Shown here in pieces: positions 16,908 to 26,332 of a stretch of 64,000 nt of DNA; positions within the stretch are counted from its first letter, which is position 1, and every line of letters starts with the position of its first letter. The notes under the pieces were generated by a model. That model was not told the origin of the DNA. It did not search any database and saw nothing but the letters and a program-made list of their open reading frames with translations. A program made the position numbers and the translations under genes. Source of the DNA: Anaerocolumna sp. MB42-C2 (GTDB lineage: Bacteria > Bacillota > Clostridia > Lachnospirales > Lachnospiraceae); NCBI RefSeq assembly GCF_030913705.1, contig NZ_CP133190.1, positions 3,681,501 to 3,745,500 on the forward strand, in the 5' to 3' direction.

Positions 16908-19826
16908 ATGAATAAAAAGAAGAGAAATTTATTGGCGGTATTAGTGGCTGCAGGGCTTCTGTTCATAATGAAAGGGATATCGGCAGAGGCGTATATAGGC
17001 AGTATCTTTACCTATACTTATGACAACCAAACCCTTACTTATAAGGTACTTAGTGAGCCGACGGAGACAGAGAACGGAACCGCGGAAGTAATCAACCGGG
17101 AGGGAAACAATAAAAATCTAAAAGGTGAAGTAAATATACCTCAGGTGGTTACGAATAAAAATATGACATATAACGTAACCGGCATTGAGGAAGAGGCCTT
17201 TATGGATGCTGGTAGTATATCAGGTGTTAAACTGTCTGATAAAATAACCTATATTGGTGAAGAGGCATTTAAAAACTGCACGAGTTTAATAAGGATCAAT
17301 ATACCGGGTGGAGTTTCCGGTATAAAGGATGGTACATTTTCCGGCTGTAGCAGTCTTATAAGTGTACATTTGCCTGACGGGGTAACCTCAATTGGAAATT
17401 ATGCATTTGAGAATAACAGTAAGCTTTCAATGATTAATTTACCGACAGAAATGAAAAGTATTGGGCGAGGTGCATTTTCCGGCTGCAGCAGTCTCACCTC
17501 GATAAACATACCGGAGGGAGTAACCGTCATTGAAGATAAGGTATTTGAGGATTGTAATAATCTGGCGTCAGTTATGCTGCCGGATAGTATTAATAGCATA
17601 GGCAAGTATGCTTTTTACAATTGCAGCAGTCTGAAAAATATACATTTGTCGGATGAGATTACAAAGATAGGGGAATATGCTTTTTATAATTGTTCGAGCC
17701 TTACCAGTATCAAAATACCTTACAAAGTTACTAAAATAGAGAATAGGACGTTTTTTGAATGTAAAAGTTTAAGCAAGATTAGAATATCAGATAAGGTAAC
17801 CAGTATAGGTGATTTTGTATTTTATAATTGCAGCAATCTAATCAGTATTAGTATTCCGGACAGTGTTACCAGTATAGGAAATTTTACGTTTCATGGGTGT
17901 GATAATTTAAGGCCTATAAAGATTCCAAGTGGTGTAACAAGCATAGGATATGGGGAATTCCCTTATACCGGTGTCTTAGTATATAGAAATTCATACGCAG
18001 AAACTTTTTTTGAAAAGTATTTTCCTGAATATTACCAGATAGTCAACCTCCCATTGGAAGAAATGGTATTTTCTGAAGATAATAAAAATATTAAGGTTGG
18101 AGAAAGCATTACGTTGAAACCGGATTTTTATCCGGCATTTTCTTCTGATATAACAGGCAGAATTATGTGGACCAGTTCCAATTCCCAAATAGCAATGGTG
18201 GATGCCAATGGAACAGTCAGGGGAGCAGGATCCGGTGAGGCCGAAATTACCGCTGTTATGGGAAAATATCAGGCAACCTGTCACATAATCGTTGGCGGTG
18301 AGATTATTAATCCAACTTCTATTACCCTTGACGAGAAAAATCTGGTTATGAATAAAGGTGAATCTACACGGCTTACTATAAATTTTACACCTGCTGATTC
18401 AACAAACAGAGCAGTTATATGGAAAAGTTCGGATAGTTCTGTTGTTGCTGTGAAGAATGGACGTATTTATGCAAAAGAGCCCGGAACCGCTACGATTAGT
18501 GTAAGTACCGGAGCGAGTTCGGCAAGCTGCCAAATTACAGTAGAGAATCCGCTGAAAGAAATTTATTCCGACTACAGCGAGATAAAACTCAATAAAGGCG
18601 ATACAAAAAAGATTACACTGTCTTATAATCCAGTGGACACAACTGATAATAGGACTGCAGTATGGAGAAGTGAAGATGAATCCATAGCTACGGTAGAGGA
18701 TGGTATACTAAAGGCAGCAAGACCGGGTAAAACTAAAATTATAGCTACGGTGGGGACATTAACCCATAGTATACCGGTAAGTGTGCTGGCACCTGTAAAG
18801 TCAGTCACATTTTCTCAAGCTTCGATTGCTTTAACAGCCGGTCAAAAGCAAACAGTTACTCTTGATGTACAGCCAAAAGATACGACGGATGAAGTGGTAA
18901 TAACCTCTACGGATGAATCGGTTGCGACTTATTCGGATGGCAGTATAACCGCGAAAAAGAGGGGAAAAGCAACAATTACCGCTGTATGCGGTTCATTATC
19001 AACCTCTATTCAGGTTACGGTGAGTACGGATATTAAAAGTATTTCTCTGAATAAAACAAATATGAATCTGTATCTGGGCAAAAATGAAACACCGGCTGTA
19101 GTTTATAATCCAGTAAATCCGGTGGATGATAAAACTGTTACCTGGGCAAGCAGTGATGCGACCGTAATAAAAGTAGATTCAAAAGGGAAATTGCAGACGG
19201 TAGGAACTGGAACTGCTACCATTACAGCAACTGCCGGAGGCAACAAAAAGGCATCTTGTACCGTTACGGTTAAACTTGCGGTACCTGCTGTTGTAAAAGC
19301 GGTATCCGGAGGTTTTAACAGTGCCAAAATATCCTGGGGAACCGTAAGCGGTGCCTCCGGTTACGAGATTTACGGGGCGGATAGAAAAGACGGTGTTTAT
19401 AAAAAGATAAAAGATACCACTGCAAAATCTTTTACTAATACTGGGCTGACTACCGGTAAAACCTATTATTATAAAGTCAGAGCATACAGATATAAGGGAA
19501 CAAAAAAAGTATACGGAAGTTTTACCTCCGTTACCGGCGCTAAACCCGTTCCCTCCATACCCGGTAATGTGAAACTGGTGAAAGTAAGCTCCGGAAGAAT
19601 CAGTTTTACCTGGAATAAGGTAAGCGGTGCCTCCGGTTATGAGATATACAGGGCATCTTCCAAAACAAAAACTTATGAGCAGGTTAAGTCCACCACTTCC
19701 TTACATTTTATTAATTATGGATTAACCAAAGGAAGAACCTATTATTATAAAGTCAGAACTTATAAAATTATTGGAAATAAAAAGGTGTACAGTAAATTCT
19801 CTGCTATTTATACTGTGAAAATATGA
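16908..19826 (+). CDS. BspA-type leucine-rich repeat surface protein with Big2 and Fn3 domains
   Basis: The protein has 972 residues, with a signal peptide at about 1-28. Residues about 95-355 are roughly eleven LRR_5 repeats of the form SIGxxAFxxCSSLTSINIPxxV. Four to five bacterial Ig-like (Big2) domains follow at about 385-790, recognisable by WTSSN/WKSSD and GTATITATAG. Two fibronectin type III domains end the protein (792-880, 885-972), each with YYYKVRAYR/YYYKVRTYK. There is no sortase motif or anchor visible. Family members are secreted or cell-surface adhesins. ATG with CTGAAGGAGAAAG upstream. Confidence 0.93.
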   Translation: MNKKKRNLLAVLVAAGLLFIMKGISAEAYIGSIFTYTYDNQTLTYKVLSEPTETENGTAEVINREGNNKNLKGEVNIPQVVTNKNMTYNVTGIEEEAFMDAGSISGVKLSDKITYIGEEAFKNCTSLIRINIPGGVSGIKDGTFSGCSSLISVHLPDGVTSIGNYAFENNSKLSMINLPTEMKSIGRGAFSGCSSLTSINIPEGVTVIEDKVFEDCNNLASVMLPDSINSIGKYAFYNCSSLKNIHLSDEITKIGEYAFYNCSSLTSIKIPYKVTKIENRTFFECKSLSKIRISDKVTSIGDFVFYNCSNLISISIPDSVTSIGNFTFHGCDNLRPIKIPSGVTSIGYGEFPYTGVLVYRNSYAETFFEKYFPEYYQIVNLPLEEMVFSEDNKNIKVGESITLKPDFYPAFSSDITGRIMWTSSNSQIAMVDANGTVRGAGSGEAEITAVMGKYQATCHIIVGGEIINPTSITLDEKNLVMNKGESTRLTINFTPADSTNRAVIWKSSDSSVVAVKNGRIYAKEPGTATISVSTGASSASCQITVENPLKEIYSDYSEIKLNKGDTKKITLSYNPVDTTDNRTAVWRSEDESIATVEDGILKAARPGKTKIIATVGTLTHSIPVSVLAPVKSVTFSQASIALTAGQKQTVTLDVQPKDTTDEVVITSTDESVATYSDGSITAKKRGKATITAVCGSLSTSIQVTVSTDIKSISLNKTNMNLYLGKNETPAVVYNPVNPVDDKTVTWASSDATVIKVDSKGKLQTVGTGTATITATAGGNKKASCTVTVKLAVPAVVKAVSGGFNSAKISWGTVSGASGYEIYGADRKDGVYKKIKDTTAKSFTNTGLTTGKTYYYKVRAYRYKGTKKVYGSFTSVTGAKPVPSIPGNVKLVKVSSGRISFTWNKVSGASGYEIYRASSKTKTYEQVKSTTSLHFINYGLTKGRTYYYKVRTYKIIGNKKVYSKFSAIYTVKI

Positions 19827-19942
19827 TTGAAAAAATCCGGCATAAAGACCGGCCTTGAAATATAACCGGGTGGATAAAGCAAAGGCCAGAGTGAAATAAT
19901 ACAATATTCAGCAATATATAAGCAGTATGCCAGGGGGAAAAG

Positions 19943-20002
19943 CTCCTAATATTACAGACAGTAAAGCAATTAATATCTGTTTGTTATATTAGGAGTTTTT
20001 TA
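19943..20002 (+). terminator. Rho-independent terminator after the BspA-type gene
   Basis: CTCCTAATAT pairs with ATATTAGGAG around a 34-nt loop and is followed by TTTTTTAAT. Confidence 0.75.
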
Positions 20003-20024
20003 ATCTTATATACGTCCTAAAAGA

Positions 20025-20190
20025 TTAAAAAGCCCTCCGGGCAGGATGCACACGAGATGCAAAAAGGATAGTATCCTTTGGTAGATGTCACTGGCGTGAC
20101 TGCATTCGGCGCACAAAGCGGTCAAATCCCTCATGATTGAGTGGTTTAGGGAGTTGATGCGGACTTGTCTGTTTTGTCCTACATAAATAC
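20025..20190. repeat. Dispersed repeat, family C, copy 1
   Basis: The core GGCAGGATGCACACGAGATG and following GCAAAAAGG recurs at 38112-38150 (GGCAGGATGCACATGACACG followed by CAAGGGG), each after an AAAAAGCCC stretch. The right-hand parts differ. A 62-codon open frame on the minus strand covers it but looks accidental. It lies within the 487-bp spacer 19827-20313, which otherwise holds a terminator and the lipoprotein gene's promoter region. Confidence 0.5.
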
Positions 20191-20313
20191 CCAAAAAAGG
20201 AAAAAACAGTATAAAATTAGTCCGATAGTCCAGTAGAAATTATTGATATGGTCGTATATAATTGAGACGTTGTCGAATTTGACAAAATTTTATCAAAAAA
20301 AGGAGAGTAAAAA

Positions 20314-20685
20314 ATGAAAAGGAGATTATCAATTTTATTATCAGTTTTATTAGTACTTAGCTTGACTTTAGTTGGCTGTGGAAAAGAAGCTGCATCCAAG
20401 TATGAGGGTACAACTTGGACTATGACCGGCGGAAAAGATGCATCTGGAATTGAAGTTACAGCAGAGCAGTTAGAACAAGTCGGAGTGAGTGATTTTACAC
20501 TTGAACTTAAAAAAGATGGAGTTGTAACAGCCAGTGTTTCAGGGACAACATCAGAGGGTACCTGGTCAGAAAAAGATGGTGAATTAACAATCGGTATGGA
20601 CGGAGATAATCTTACAGGTACAGTAGAAGATAATAAAATGACTGTAGTACAGGATGATATGACCTTAATTTTTGAGAAAAAGTAA
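20314..20685 (+). CDS. Small lipoprotein
   Basis: This 123-residue protein has a lipoprotein signal peptide ending in the lipobox LTLVGC (Cys at about residue 22). After lipidation about 100 residues remain, with a beta-rich pattern (YEGTTWTMTGG, FTLELKKDGVVTASVSG, GTWSEKDGELTIGMDGDNLT). This resembles small lipocalin-like or DUF5640-type lipoproteins. No clear function. AAGGAGAG precedes the ATG. It is flanked by terminators on both sides, so it is a single-gene unit. Confidence 0.85.
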   Translation: MKRRLSILLSVLLVLSLTLVGCGKEAASKYEGTTWTMTGGKDASGIEVTAEQLEQVGVSDFTLELKKDGVVTASVSGTTSEGTWSEKDGELTIGMDGDNLTGTVEDNKMTVVQDDMTLIFEKK

Positions 20686-20781
20686 TATCATATCAGAAAT
20701 TGATAAACAAAAAACTAATTAAGAAATGACTGAATTCCTGAAATTTTAATCTGGGAAGTAGTTTCTGAAATTATGTAAAAT

Positions 20782-20868
20782 AACAGATCGCAAATTGAAA
20801 TAAGCACCAAAGGTAAGACAAAAACCAATCTGGGTGCGAATTACTTCAATTTATGATCTGTTTTTTTA
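20782..20868 (+). terminator. Long hairpin terminator after the lipoprotein gene
   Basis: AACAGATCGCAAATTGAA faces TTCAATTTATGATCTGTT, with an inner GCACC/GGGTGC pair, and is followed by TTTTTTT. It is a strong terminator in the 344-bp spacer 20686-21029. The remaining bases are AT-rich with nothing further seen. Confidence 0.8.
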
Positions 20869-21029
20869 GACCTGCTTTGAAACGAAGCAAATAGATAGAA
20901 CTTTTCCTTACAGCTCAGTCGTAAGGCTCAATTGTAACAACTTTTCTCATTTTAGGATTGAATATGAAAAACATAATGTTACAATATTATTATAGATTAA
21001 ACTGATTACTTATGAGGATGGAGACAGCT

Positions 21030-21677
21030 ATGAGAATTAATATACCACGGATAACAGATTTAAGGGAAGCCGGTCCGCTGTTAAATCAAGTTATGGAATT
21101 ACAGGCCGAAGAGCGGGCTGCGGAAAGGTTATTGTTTAATGGTGATTACCTTTCCGGCGAGGATTTATCGGGAATTGATTATAGTGTCGTTGAATTCAAT
21201 AACTGCAAACTTATTGACTGTAACTTTAATAAATCAGGTTTTACCAATGTATATTTTAAGCAATGCGATATATCCAATTGTACCTTTGAGAACGGTTATT
21301 TTAACCAGGTGGAATTTATTTCCTGTAAAGGTGTGGGAAGTAAATTCCAGAATACGATTATAAAACAGGTACTATTTTCAGACGCCAACTTTACTTACAC
21401 CAATTTTGAACATTCTAAATTACAGAAAGTGGGCATAACATCTTCAAACTTCAGCAATACATGTCTGGCAGAATGTACTTTAAAAGAGATGGAATTAAAG
21501 GATGTAATATTAAATAATTGCGATTTTTTTAAAACACCTCTAAAAGGAATTGATTTCAGAGAAAGTACGATAGACGGTATCTTACTCTCCGATAGCCATA
21601 AAGAACTGACAGGGGCAATCGTGGATACCTATCAGGCTGCTGCTTTAGCACGTCTTTTGGGATTAGAGATTAAATAG
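21030..21677 (+). CDS. Pentapeptide-repeat protein
   Basis: This 215-residue protein starts at ATG 21030 (GAGGATGGAG 6 nt upstream; ATGs at 21012 and 21018 lie in that site). From about residue 45 it consists of degenerate pentapeptide repeats (CKLIDCNFNKSGFTNVYFKQ, then CDISNCTFENGYFNQVEF, SDANFTYTNFEHSKLQ), giving a right-handed beta helix. Known relatives include DNA-gyrase mimics, but many have no known role. A short spacer (50 bp) links it to the AraC gene downstream. Confidence 0.9.
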   Translation: MRINIPRITDLREAGPLLNQVMELQAEERAAERLLFNGDYLSGEDLSGIDYSVVEFNNCKLIDCNFNKSGFTNVYFKQCDISNCTFENGYFNQVEFISCKGVGSKFQNTIIKQVLFSDANFTYTNFEHSKLQKVGITSSNFSNTCLAECTLKEMELKDVILNNCDFFKTPLKGIDFRESTIDGILLSDSHKELTGAIVDTYQAAALARLLGLEIK

Positions 21678-21727
21678 ATTATATTAACTTTTACAGGTAA
21701 GGAAAAGGATAAGTCAATGGAGGCACC

Positions 21728-22558
21728 ATGATCACGAAAGAAAGTATTCAATTTTTTCAGGGCAAATCCCTTAATCGGGGAGATAATTTCCTTTATCTAT
21801 CTCCGCATTTTTTGCTGCAGCCGTATATTGCTAACTATACAATTTCTTTTCCGACACCACAAACAATGCCGGATGAATATACGGTTTTGCCTACCGCCAG
21901 TTCAACCCTTACCATATCGGTCAATGCTGATACCATAATCAGTGGTTTGCGAGGGGTTAATACTAAGTCATGTAATGTCGGAAGTCATGCAAATAAAATG
22001 AAGCTTCTGCTGTTAATTGAATTTCATCCGGGCGGATTATTTCCATTTATTCCAATTGACCAGATTGAGTTGGTTGACACGTCCTTTAAATTGGACGAGT
22101 TGGATAAGATATTTACAAAAACACTGGAAAACGAGCTTGTTCAATCTATGTCTGTTGAGAACCTGATTGAAACCCTGAACAGGATATTTTTAACCAGACT
22201 GACAGAAAGTAAGACAAATATGAGTGTTTTGGATATGATGCAGGTTATCGTCAGACAGCATGGAAATATTAGTGCCAAAGAGTTGTCTTCTGAGTATTAT
22301 TACAGTGAAAAACAGATCCGGCGGTTATTTTTACGTTATGTCGGCACCAGCCCCAAGATGTTTTCCCGAATTGCCCGAACCAATTATGCACTCCGGTTAC
22401 TGCAGAGAAACTCGGATTACCTTACTGATATTGCGGTACAATCCGGTTATTTTGACCAACCTCATTTCATCCATGATTTTAGGAGGGTTTGTGGTTTGAC
22501 TCCTCAGGATTATTTACGGAATATGTCCGTTTTTTACAATGACCGGTTCAAAATGTAA
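21728..22558 (+). CDS. AraC-family transcriptional regulator
   Basis: This 276-residue protein has an N-terminal sensor domain (about 20-150, with YTVLPTASSTLTISV and FHPGGLFPFI, as in the DUF6597 type). The C-terminal AraC double helix-turn-helix spans about 170-265: ISAKELSSEYYYSEKQIRRL, FLRYVGTSPKMFSRIAR and DIAVQSGYFDQPHFIHDFRR, followed by GLTPQDYL. The effector is unknown. It may control the downstream terpene-cyclase-fold gene or the pentapeptide gene upstream. A family A repeat follows its stop. Confidence 0.92.
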   Translation: MITKESIQFFQGKSLNRGDNFLYLSPHFLLQPYIANYTISFPTPQTMPDEYTVLPTASSTLTISVNADTIISGLRGVNTKSCNVGSHANKMKLLLLIEFHPGGLFPFIPIDQIELVDTSFKLDELDKIFTKTLENELVQSMSVENLIETLNRIFLTRLTESKTNMSVLDMMQVIVRQHGNISAKELSSEYYYSEKQIRRLFLRYVGTSPKMFSRIARTNYALRLLQRNSDYLTDIAVQSGYFDQPHFIHDFRRVCGLTPQDYLRNMSVFYNDRFKM

Positions 22559-22598
22559 GGTACAATAGAGATAGCAATCAATGCATTATCATGTTAAA

Positions 22599-22748
22599 TA
22601 GGCAATTGCGAAACTATATAGTTTTTGAATATGCCATACAATTGATACGAATTTCATAGCTTCAGTTGCCCTCTGGGCAAGATTCAGCTCTGAAATTGTA
22701 TTAATTGCATGACATATAGATACAATATGTGAGTTTCGCAATTACCTA
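22599..22748. repeat. 150-bp palindromic MITE-like repeat, copy 2 of family A
   Basis: It has the same ends (TAGGCAATTGCG, GTTTCGCAATTACCTA), the same internal palindrome and the same central GCCCTCTGGGC as 10008-10157, with a few substitutions. It ends 31 bp before the next ATG, so it lies in the untranslated leader of 22780-23721 or in the read-through from the AraC gene. Confidence 0.85.
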
Positions 22749-22779
22749 ATTATCATATTAGAATTAAGGAGGAAAACAT

Positions 22780-23721
22780 ATGCAACTTAGTGCATTATCT
22801 TTCGAGGAAATACGCCGGTGGATATACAAAAACGCAAGGCCGCTTGATTTAGCATTATGGCAATATCAATTTGAACATGGAAGCAAAGAGGCGGTGCTTT
22901 CAATCCTGTTATATTATCAGAATAGCGACGGTGGTTTTGGAGGTCCCATAGAACCTGATAATTGGAATCCGGCTTCAACACCATATAACGCACAGTTTGT
23001 TACAAGAATTCTTCGTCAGATCGATTTTTATGATACTGCACATCCTGTATACAGGGGATTATTCCGATATCTTGAGAATACGGAGCACAAAGACAGCTAT
23101 GGATGGTATTTCGTTATTCCGTCAAATGACAATTATCCTCATGCCCGGTGGTGGGATTATAACCAACAGGATAATGTTTATCAGAGTATCGGAATTACGG
23201 CAATTCTTTCCGGTTTCATTCTTAGGTATGGTGATAAGTTATCAAACCTTTATCAAATGGCAGAAGATTATACAAAATCAATAGTTAAAAATCTGCCTGC
23301 AACAAAGAATTTTGGTGATATGGGAATCGGTGGATACTGCAGATTATTGGATGACATAGAAAGTGCGGGACTTACAAAAGAATTTGATTACCAAAATTTC
23401 CGTGGGATAATATCAAATTTGATTCGAGATAAAATACATAACGAAACCGATAACTTTATGGCGAATCCCCTGGAGTTTGTATTATCTCCTGACAGCAGAT
23501 TCTATGAAGAAAATAAAGACGAAGTAGAAAGTGCACTGGATCAAATAATTCTCAATAAACCTGCTTCGGGTGTTTGGGACATTCCGTGGGAGTGGTATAA
23601 CGGTAATAAATACCCTAAAGCGTTTGCGATTAGTGAGAACTGGTGGAAATCCTTTGAAGCGATTGAAAAACTTTTACAATTAAAGAGATTTGGACGTTTA
23701 GACAAGAATATACTATTGTAG
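22780..23721 (+). CDS. Terpene-cyclase/prenyltransferase-fold protein of unknown function
   Basis: This 313-residue protein contains the QW-type signature YYQNSDGGFGGPIEPD at about residue 47, typical of alpha-alpha-barrel proteins related to squalene cyclases and prenyltransferases. Further repeats are degenerate (YGWYFVIP, NFGDMGIGGYCRLL, VWDIPWEWYN). No DxDD or other cyclase acid motif is visible, and it is half the length of a real squalene cyclase, so I call only the fold. TTAAGGAGG lies before the ATG, and a terminator follows. Confidence 0.65.
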   Translation: MQLSALSFEEIRRWIYKNARPLDLALWQYQFEHGSKEAVLSILLYYQNSDGGFGGPIEPDNWNPASTPYNAQFVTRILRQIDFYDTAHPVYRGLFRYLENTEHKDSYGWYFVIPSNDNYPHARWWDYNQQDNVYQSIGITAILSGFILRYGDKLSNLYQMAEDYTKSIVKNLPATKNFGDMGIGGYCRLLDDIESAGLTKEFDYQNFRGIISNLIRDKIHNETDNFMANPLEFVLSPDSRFYEENKDEVESALDQIILNKPASGVWDIPWEWYNGNKYPKAFAISENWWKSFEAIEKLLQLKRFGRLDKNILL

Positions 23722-23722
23722 A

Positions 23723-23763
23723 GAAAAGCTGTTGCAAAACTTAAGTTATGCAGCAGCTTTTTT
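23723..23763 (+). terminator. Rho-independent terminator
   Basis: AAAGCTGTTGCA pairs with TGCAGCAGCTTT (one G-U pair) and is followed by TTTTC. Confidence 0.85.
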
Positions 23764-23879
23764 CTAATTTCCTTAACTCAAGCACTCCTTCATAGTTTTC
23801 AGAAAAATCGACGAGTTATTACAAAATTCTACGGAGTTATGACACCTATATGGAAATTTAAACGGATTGATGTTATGAT

Positions 23880-23958
23880 GTTACTGTTCACAGGCAACAA
23901 CGCGAAGCGTGTTATTGTTCACGGAACTGCTGCTTTTTGTAGGGGAGTGAACAGTAAC
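23880..23958. repeat. Inverted-repeat element, family B, copy 1 (short complete form)
   Basis: Perfect 12-bp ends GTTACTGTTCAC and GTGAACAGTAAC enclose CGCGAAGCGTGTTATTGTTC and GGAACTGCTGCTTTTTG. Relatives lie at 33686, 41272 and 53836. In the 361-bp spacer 23722-24082 nothing else but the terminator was seen. Confidence 0.8.
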
Positions 23959-24082
23959 GTTATGATTTATGAAAAGTTATGTATAAGAATCCTATGGTTG
24001 ACGCTACGAAATACTTGATGGTATTATTTATATTACAGGGTAATGACCCTATAGCATCTATTAGGAGGATATTATAAATCAC

Positions 24083-25459
24083 ATGAATTTAAATCCGTTT
24101 TTAAATTTTTTTATACAGGATTTTATTTATCAATTCTTATTGTATTTAGTTTTATGCAACGGTTATAAAAGGAAAGTGAGCAGAAAAAAAGCATATGTTT
24201 TGGCGTTTCTATCTTCCCTGTATCTTCCGTTTGTAGATGCATTATCTGCAATTTACGTAGGGGGCAGAATCATCCCCTATACATTTGAAGTAGCCATTGG
24301 TTTAAAAGTATTGATGGCTGTTGAAGAAATATTTCTATTGTTATTTATTATTTTTGTTTTGGAAATTGAATGGTATAAGTGCTACTGGTGGTCTATCATA
24401 CTGCATTTTGTATTATTTATTCCTGATGGCATTTTATATGCGGATAAATTTACGCGGGTTGATACAATAAATAATTATTATATTATAATGCCGCTTACAC
24501 TTAATTCATTGCCGGTCTATCTGTTATCAATATTCTGTACTATTGCTTTGGGATGTTTGTTATTTTTAGTTAGCAGATATAATCAGAAAATCAATAAAAT
24601 AAATTCATTGTCAAAATGGACCTGGTATGTAATTTATACTGTATGGGCGTTTGTAGTTATAGGTTCCAATAAGAGCTATTTCAACAGCAAATATAACGGA
24701 GTGCTGAAACATTTTGACAATTTCAATTCAATATTACTTATTATTGTAGTGATTATCATAACTTTATTTACTTCTATTAATTTATATGATAAACATATTT
24801 TGAAAATGGAAAATAATTTACTAAAACAACAAAACGAAATCCAATATGCCAATTATTTAATGCAACAACAGCAAGAAATGGAGATACATAAATTATATCA
24901 TGATATCGGTAACCATATAGAAACAATTCAAATATTAGTAAATAACGGAGAACATCAGGAAGCTAAGGATTATACGGGTAATCTGGTTAAACAATACCGA
25001 AATATCAGAAAAAATTATTATTGCAGCAATAAAATTATTAATGCGGTTTTTAGCCAGAAATTAAAGTTATGTGAAAAATGGAATATTTCTTATGATTTAG
25101 ATATTAATATCCCGAAAACGCTTTCAATTAATGATATTGATCTTATGAGTGTAACTTCTAATTTACTGGATAATGCCATAGAGGGTTGTCATAGAAATCC
25201 TGATTCTGAAAACTATATTAATATTAAGCTGGCAATAATAGGAAGTTATTTTACTGTAAAAGTAATAAACAGTAAACCGGATGAAGCCGGTATGTTAAAA
25301 GAAAGAACCAACACCTGGAAAAAAGATAAATACTTGCACGGTTATGGTTTAAAGATCCTGGATGAAATTGTAAAACGTTATGATGGACAAAAGGAATTTA
25401 TTGATAATGGCAATGAATTTTCAGCAATGTTAATGTTAAAGGCAGAAACAGAAAGTTAA
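24083..25459 (+). CDS. Sensor histidine kinase, GHKL/AgrC type
   Basis: The protein has 458 residues. About six membrane segments fill residues 1-240. A coiled linker (NNLLKQQNEIQYANYLMQQQ) leads to the phosphoacceptor region LYHDIGNHIETIQ (His at about 277). The GHKL ATPase follows, with N-box NLLDNAIEGC and G-box HGYGLKIL. This is the layout of AgrC-like peptide-sensing kinases. AGGAGG is 14 nt from the ATG, unusually far. Its likely partner is the LytTR regulator 25540-26250 on the opposite strand. No AgrB or AgrD gene is seen. Confidence 0.9.
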   Translation: MNLNPFLNFFIQDFIYQFLLYLVLCNGYKRKVSRKKAYVLAFLSSLYLPFVDALSAIYVGGRIIPYTFEVAIGLKVLMAVEEIFLLLFIIFVLEIEWYKCYWWSIILHFVLFIPDGILYADKFTRVDTINNYYIIMPLTLNSLPVYLLSIFCTIALGCLLFLVSRYNQKINKINSLSKWTWYVIYTVWAFVVIGSNKSYFNSKYNGVLKHFDNFNSILLIIVVIIITLFTSINLYDKHILKMENNLLKQQNEIQYANYLMQQQQEMEIHKLYHDIGNHIETIQILVNNGEHQEAKDYTGNLVKQYRNIRKNYYCSNKIINAVFSQKLKLCEKWNISYDLDINIPKTLSINDIDLMSVTSNLLDNAIEGCHRNPDSENYINIKLAIIGSYFTVKVINSKPDEAGMLKERTNTWKKDKYLHGYGLKILDEIVKRYDGQKEFIDNGNEFSAMLMLKAETES

Positions 25460-25539
25460 TATAAAACACCTTATAAATGAAATTAAGAACATCCCTCAGG
25501 ATTCTTTTCTAATGGCTCGAATGTCTTTTACGAAACTAT

Positions 25540-26250
25540 TTACAATAGCTTTCTGGAAACATATTTAACATATGCCGCATGAAAAGTCCTTGCATAGGTT
25601 TGACTGATCGGTATATTATCACCGGTTGATAATTCACAATTTTTACGGCTTACGGAACGAATGTAAGCTAAATTTATAATATAACTCTTGTGGCATCTTG
25701 CGAAAGAGTCCGTAAGTTCAGAAGATAAATCTTTTAAGGATTTTATACATTTATAAGATTGTTTTGCTTCATGAATATAAAGATACCGTCCTAAGGCTTC
25801 AATGTATTTAATATCCATACAGGCTATCTTATATTCCATACTATTATAAGTAAAAGCAAGATAGTTATTATTTTGTTTTTTATAGACTTCAAAAGCTTTC
25901 TTAAGAGCTTTAGGTAGACGTGTTTCTGCCTCAGATTTCAGTATAAAGTAAATATGGTCAACCTCATACACTTCCGTTGCCAGGTTTATATAATTGCTTA
26001 TAAAAATAATGATACAGTTAGGATTAATTACTGCAAGTTCTTTAGCAAAATTAATTCCGCTGTAATTACCCAACTCAATATCTGTTATTAAAATATCATA
26101 TGGACAAGTTTTGTTTTGTATATGTAAATATAAATCATCGGGGCTTAATGTTTCAACAGTATTATTCGAGAGATCTGAGAACAATTGATTTACCATTTCG
26201 CTTAGATGATTCAAGTATAATTTATTATCATCGCATATTCCTATCTTCAA
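25540..26250 (-). CDS. LytTR-family response regulator
   Basis: This protein starts at TTG 26250 (MKIGICDDN), 9 nt after AAGGATGG; a GTG at 26259 is an alternative. The receiver domain (about 1-115) has acidic CDD, phospho-Asp in DILITDIELG and Lys in FILKSEAETR. The C-terminal LytTR domain (about 135-235) contains YIEALGRYLYIHE, FARCHKSYIINLAYI and the end CELSTGDNIPISQTYA. It is convergent with the GHKL kinase gene, unusual for a partner pair, which is normally in one operon. Confidence 0.9.
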   Translation of the reverse strand: MKIGICDDNKLYLNHLSEMVNQLFSDLSNNTVETLSPDDLYLHIQNKTCPYDILITDIELGNYSGINFAKELAVINPNCIIIFISNYINLATEVYEVDHIYFILKSEAETRLPKALKKAFEVYKKQNNNYLAFTYNSMEYKIACMDIKYIEALGRYLYIHEAKQSYKCIKSLKDLSSELTDSFARCHKSYIINLAYIRSVSRKNCELSTGDNIPISQTYARTFHAAYVKYVSRKLL

Positions 26251-26332
26251 GCAAGTCACCCATCCTTATAAAAAAAATATAGCATAGGGGCAGGGAAAAA
26301 TCAATATATATAGTAAACTAGGAGGAAACATA

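Noticed and set aside
20006..20194. 62-codon minus-strand frame across repeat family C copy 1
   Set aside because: It lies entirely in a dispersed repeat, has no ribosome site, and the other copy does not keep the frame.
23880..23958. Family B elements as simple terminators
   Set aside because: They have conserved ends, several copies in both orientations and no T-run at a fixed side.
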